Source: Acidobacteriota bacterium (GTDB lineage: Bacteria; Acidobacteriota; Terriglobia; Terriglobales; Acidobacteriaceae). Taken from it: a DNA stretch of 8,618 bases. Both the position numbers and the translations under genes were made by a program. Below the pieces are notes generated by a model that was not told the DNA's origin, did no database searches, and saw nothing but the letters and a program-made list of their open reading frames with translations. Shown here one piece after another: positions 5,863-8,618 of this stretch. The stretch lies in the NCBI GenBank assembly GCA_003225655.1, contig QIAW01000084.1, positions 1-8,618 of the forward strand, written 5' to 3'. The first letter of the stretch is position 1. The number at the start of each line of letters is the position of its first letter.

Positions 5863-7623
5863 TTACCATTCGATCTCGGTATCAACCACGAGGTTGGGAC
5901 GGCGAATCATGTCTTTCAGATCGGCCCCCGCCGGCACCATGGGATAGACGGTGTCTTCCTGGTCGACCTGGAAATTAATCAGCATCGGGCCGTCGTGCTC
6001 CCGCGCCTCGCGAATGGCGGGAATGACCTCAGAGCGCTGCTTGACCGAGGTTGCGCGAATTCCGAAGGCCTCGGCCAGCTTAGCAAAATCAGGATTGACC
6101 AGAGGCGAAGCCGCATAATTGCGGGCATAAAAGAACTCTTGCCACTGGCGCACCATTCCGAGATAGCCGTTGTTGATGATGGCCACATGAATTTTGATTT
6201 TTTCCTGAAAAATCGTGGCCAGCTCTGGCATGGTCATCTGGAAGCCGCCATCGCCTACAACGACCCAAACCTCCGCATCCGGGCGGGCAACTTTTGCGCC
6301 GATCGCTGCGGGCAGAGCAAAACCCATGGTGCCCAATCCGCCTGAGGTAATGAGCGAGCGCGGAGTATTGTGGCGGTAGTATTGCGCCTCCCACATCTGG
6401 TGTTGCCCCACGTCGGTGACCACGATGGCGTTGCCGCCAGTCTCGCGCCACAGATCATTGATTACGTGCGCGGCATAGAGGTGCCCACTATCGGGAAGGT
6501 TTTGGATGTCGCGAACCGCCGAATCGCCTTTGAGCTGGTTGATGTATTGCACCCACTCCGGATGCTTCGGGGTTGACTCCAGCATGGGCTGCAGCTCGCG
6601 TAGCACCTCGCGCAGATCGCCCACCAGCGCGACATCAACTTTTACGTTCTTGTTGATCTCGGCGGGGTCGATCTCCACATGGATCTTCTTCGCGTTTTTG
6701 GCGTAGGTATTCAGGTTGCCGGTCACACGGTCGTCGAAACGCATGCCCAAGGCAATCAGCAGGTCGGCTTCCTGAATTGCCGTATTCACCCAGGCCTCAC
6801 CATGCATTCCCATCATGCCCAGGTTCAGCGGATGCGAAGCCGGAATCCCGCCCAGTCCCAGCAGCGTGACAGCAGCCGGAATATCGAGATGCTCGATGAG
6901 TTGGCAAACCTCCTGCGTCGCACCGGAAAGGATAATGCCGTGTCCGGCAAGGATAATGGGGCGCTTTGCGGCGCGGATCAATTCAATCGCCTTGTCGTAG
7001 TCGCCCACACTCGGAGAAAGATCGGGACGATAGCCAGGAAGCTGCGGCGCCGCACCCTCCCAGTCAAAAACACAGGAACTCTGCTGGGCATCCTTGGTGA
7101 TGTCAATCAAAACCGGTCCCGGACGCCCCGATTGCGCGATGTAAAATGCCTCGCGCACCGTACGCGCAATATCTTCCGCCCGGGTCACCAGATAGTTGTG
7201 CTTGGTGATGGGCAAGGTGATGCCGGTGATATCGACTTCTTGAAATGCATCGCTGCCGATGAACTTACTTCCCACCTGTCCGGTGATGCAAACGATAGGC
7301 GAAGAATCGAGCATGGCGGTGGCAATGCCTGTGACCATGTTGGTCGCACCCGGCCCTGAGGTCGCCATGGCCACACCTACCTTGCCTCTGGCGCGGGCAA
7401 ACCCATCTGCCATGTGCGTGGCGCCTTGCTCGTGCCGCACCAGGATGTGCCGGATCGCAGAATGTTTGAGCGCGTCATAGACCGGCAGAATCGCGCCTCC
7501 GGGATATCCGAAGACGGTTTGCACACCCTCCCGCTCCAGAGAGGCCCACAGAATCTGCGCCCCGGTCATCTTATTCTCAGCGGGAGATGGTGTCTGCGAT
7601 TGCGTCGCTGTCGTTGTGCTCAT
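5863..7623 (-). CDS. ilvB: Acetolactate (acetohydroxyacid) synthase, large catalytic subunit
   Basis: Thiamine-diphosphate and FAD enzyme that condenses two pyruvates to 2-acetolactate, or pyruvate with 2-ketobutyrate, the committed step of branched-chain amino acid synthesis. The 586 residues are full length. After a low-complexity N-terminus (residues 1-18) come the pyrimidine-binding domain with catalytic Glu65 (RHEQGATHMADGFAR) and GPGATN, the central FAD-binding domain (VTLLGLGGIPASHPLNLGM), and the diphosphate-binding domain with G457-D458-G459 to N484-N485 (INNGYLGMVRQWQ). The start at 7623 is favoured because AAGGA, overlapping the ilvD stop codon, sits five bases upstream; Met19 is a possible internal start. 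It lies 7 bases after ilvD and 25 bases before ilvN, so translational coupling within one transcript is likely. No lesion is visible, which contrasts with its disrupted partner gene. Confidence 0.97.
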   Translation of the reverse strand: MSTTTATQSQTPSPAENKMTGAQILWASLEREGVQTVFGYPGGAILPVYDALKHSAIRHILVRHEQGATHMADGFARARGKVGVAMATSGPGATNMVTGIATAMLDSSPIVCITGQVGSKFIGSDAFQEVDITGITLPITKHNYLVTRAEDIARTVREAFYIAQSGRPGPVLIDITKDAQQSSCVFDWEGAAPQLPGYRPDLSPSVGDYDKAIELIRAAKRPIILAGHGIILSGATQEVCQLIEHLDIPAAVTLLGLGGIPASHPLNLGMMGMHGEAWVNTAIQEADLLIALGMRFDDRVTGNLNTYAKNAKKIHVEIDPAEINKNVKVDVALVGDLREVLRELQPMLESTPKHPEWVQYINQLKGDSAVRDIQNLPDSGHLYAAHVINDLWRETGGNAIVVTDVGQHQMWEAQYYRHNTPRSLITSGGLGTMGFALPAAIGAKVARPDAEVWVVVGDGGFQMTMPELATIFQEKIKIHVAIINNGYLGMVRQWQEFFYARNYAASPLVNPDFAKLAEAFGIRATSVKQRSEVIPAIREAREHDGPMLINFQVDQEDTVYPMVPAGADLKDMIRRPNLVVDTEIEW

Positions 7624-7627
7624 ACCA

Positions 7628-7632
7628 TCCTT
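7628..7632 (-). promoter_or_regulatory. Ribosome binding site of ilvB overlapping the ilvD stop codon
   Basis: On the minus strand the TAA stop of ilvD runs into AAGGA, which lies five bases before the ilvB ATG. The arrangement selects the 7623 start and suggests coupled translation of ilvD and ilvB. Confidence 0.55.
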
Positions 7633-8618
7633 ATCCTGTTACTGCTCCAACTGAAGCGGAAGAAACCCGGCTGGCATACTTGGCGAAAACCCCCCTGGCA
7701 AAGCGAGGCCGCGGCTGCTGCCAGTCTCGCAGCCGGTTCTCGAATTCTGATTCTGAAATTTCGACCGAGAGTTGCCGCTTATCAACATCGAATACAACCA
7801 CGTCGCCGTCACGCACCGCGGCGATGGGACCTCGACAGGCAGCTTCCGGCGCAACGTGTCCAGCCATCAGGCCGCGGGTCGCTCCTGAGAAACGTCCGTC
7901 GGTGAGCAAGGCTACAGATTCGCCAAGGCCCGCGCCGGCGAGGGCCGCGGTGACCGCCAGCATCTCTCGCATTCCCGGCCCGCCACGCGGGCCTTCGTTG
8001 CGAATCACCAGTACATCACCCGGACGTATCGTGTTGGCCTGTACTGCGGCGAAGGCATCTTCCTCGCACTCAAAGACGCGGGCTGGACCGCGATGCTGAT
8101 GGCGCGTATGTCCACTCAGCTTGACCACGCATCCCTCCGGCGCCAGGTTTCCCTTCAAAATCACCAGGCCGCCCGATTCGCTGAGCGGCTTCGAAAGCGG
8201 AAGTACAACCTCTTGTCCTTTGTCTTCTTTCGCTTCTTTTGCCTCTTGTGCAATAGTTTTGCCGGTAACCGTCTTGCAGTTCCCTTTTAGAATTCCAGCT
8301 TGAAGCAGCCGCTGCGCAACCAGTCGCGTTCCACCGGCTTGGTACAGGTCGGTGGCGACAAATCGTCCCCCGGGTTTGAGATCGGCGATGAGAGGAACGC
8401 GGCGGCTGATGCCGTCAAAGTCGTTGATTTCCAGCTTCAATCCCAACTCGTGCGCGATAGCCAGCAGATGCAGCACGGCATTGGTTGAGCCCGCGCTCGC
8501 GGCCACGCTGGCAATGGCGTTTTCCATCGCTTCCCGCGTGATGATGTCGCTGGGAACGACGTTCTCTTTGACCAGACGGACGACCGTCCTGCCAACTTCT
8601 TGCGCCACCAGACGCTTC
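7631..8618 (-). CDS. ilvD: Dihydroxyacid dehydratase, 5'-partial (C-terminal ~329 residues)
   Basis: Iron-sulfur enzyme that dehydrates the dihydroxyacids made by IlvC to 2-keto acids, the third common step of valine and isoleucine synthesis. Only the C-terminal three fifths is in the window; the frame is open through base 8618 (KRLVAQEVGR), so the GTG at 8608 is unlikely to be the start. Recognisable in order are IITREAMENAIASVAASAGS, NDFDGISRRVPLIADLKPGG, the GGLVILKGNLAPEG beta-barrel segment, GPARVFECEEDAF, NEGPRGGPGMREML and the active-site stretch DGRFSGATRGLMAGHVAPEA, ending SSASVGAVTG as usual. The Fe-S cysteines are in the missing N-terminal part and cannot be checked. A Lys/Glu-rich insert (AKEAKEDKGQ) sits after VTGKTIAQE in a surface region that varies in the family. 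It heads the visible operon; the promoter and any leader lie outside the window. Confidence 0.96.
   Translation of the reverse strand, partial: KRLVAQEVGRTVVRLVKENVVPSDIITREAMENAIASVAASAGSTNAVLHLLAIAHELGLKLEINDFDGISRRVPLIADLKPGGRFVATDLYQAGGTRLVAQRLLQAGILKGNCKTVTGKTIAQEAKEAKEDKGQEVVLPLSKPLSESGGLVILKGNLAPEGCVVKLSGHTRHQHRGPARVFECEEDAFAAVQANTIRPGDVLVIRNEGPRGGPGMREMLAVTAALAGAGLGESVALLTDGRFSGATRGLMAGHVAPEAACRGPIAAVRDGDVVVFDVDKRQLSVEISESEFENRLRDWQQPRPRFARGVFAKYASRVSSASVGAVTG

Noticed and set aside
5827..6345. Open frame of 172 codons on the plus strand opposite ilvB/ilvN
   Set aside because: Antisense shadow of the IlvB C-terminus with no recognisable domain.
6679..7359. Open frame of 226 codons on the plus strand opposite ilvB
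   Set aside because: It lies wholly antisense to a well-conserved ilvB, has no family resemblance or ribosome binding site, and reflects high GC with stop-poor complementary frames.

Overview
The window looks like chromosomal DNA from an Acidobacteriota-type bacterium. This is inference. It rests on moderately high GC, the compact ilvD-ilvB-ilvN-ilvC gene order, exported metal-dependent hydrolase and cupin genes, and a dispersed-type GGCACGAC/GTCGTGCC palindrome of a kind I recall from that phylum. No rRNA or marker gene is present to confirm it.

Left part, plus strand. Bases 1-954 hold the 3' portion of a DNA-3-methyladenine glycosylase (AlkA), probably the tail of an Ada-AlkA fusion because the frame is open to the window edge. 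Next is a complete gene for an exported binuclear-metal amidohydrolase (1054-2499). A 267-base convergent intergenic region follows, with a REP-like palindrome and two competing small hairpins. On the minus strand lie a small exported cupin gene (2767-3201) and, upstream of it across a 137-base gap with a LysR-box-like dyad, a LysR-type regulator (3339-4244).

Right part, minus strand, read from right to left. This is a branched-chain amino acid biosynthesis operon: ilvD (5' end outside the window), ilvB, ilvN and ilvC, with spacing from 7 bases to a few tens of bases, followed closely by the lysR gene. Together IlvB/IlvN (acetohydroxyacid synthase), IlvC (ketol-acid reductoisomerase) and IlvD (dihydroxyacid dehydratase) make the 2-keto acid precursors of valine and isoleucine.

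The main anomaly is ilvN, the regulatory subunit gene. It appears broken twice. An internal deletion of about 71 bases removes the linker between its two halves and shifts the frame. Independently, a TAA stop sits where the family has a conserved Tyr, with recognisable IlvN sequence continuing in frame after it. ilvB and ilvC on either side are intact with all catalytic residues. The cell may therefore make an acetohydroxyacid synthase without its usual feedback subunit, may have a second ilvN elsewhere, or the contig may carry errors here. Apart from this I see no convincing undescribed system; the other observations are modest regulatory or structural points.
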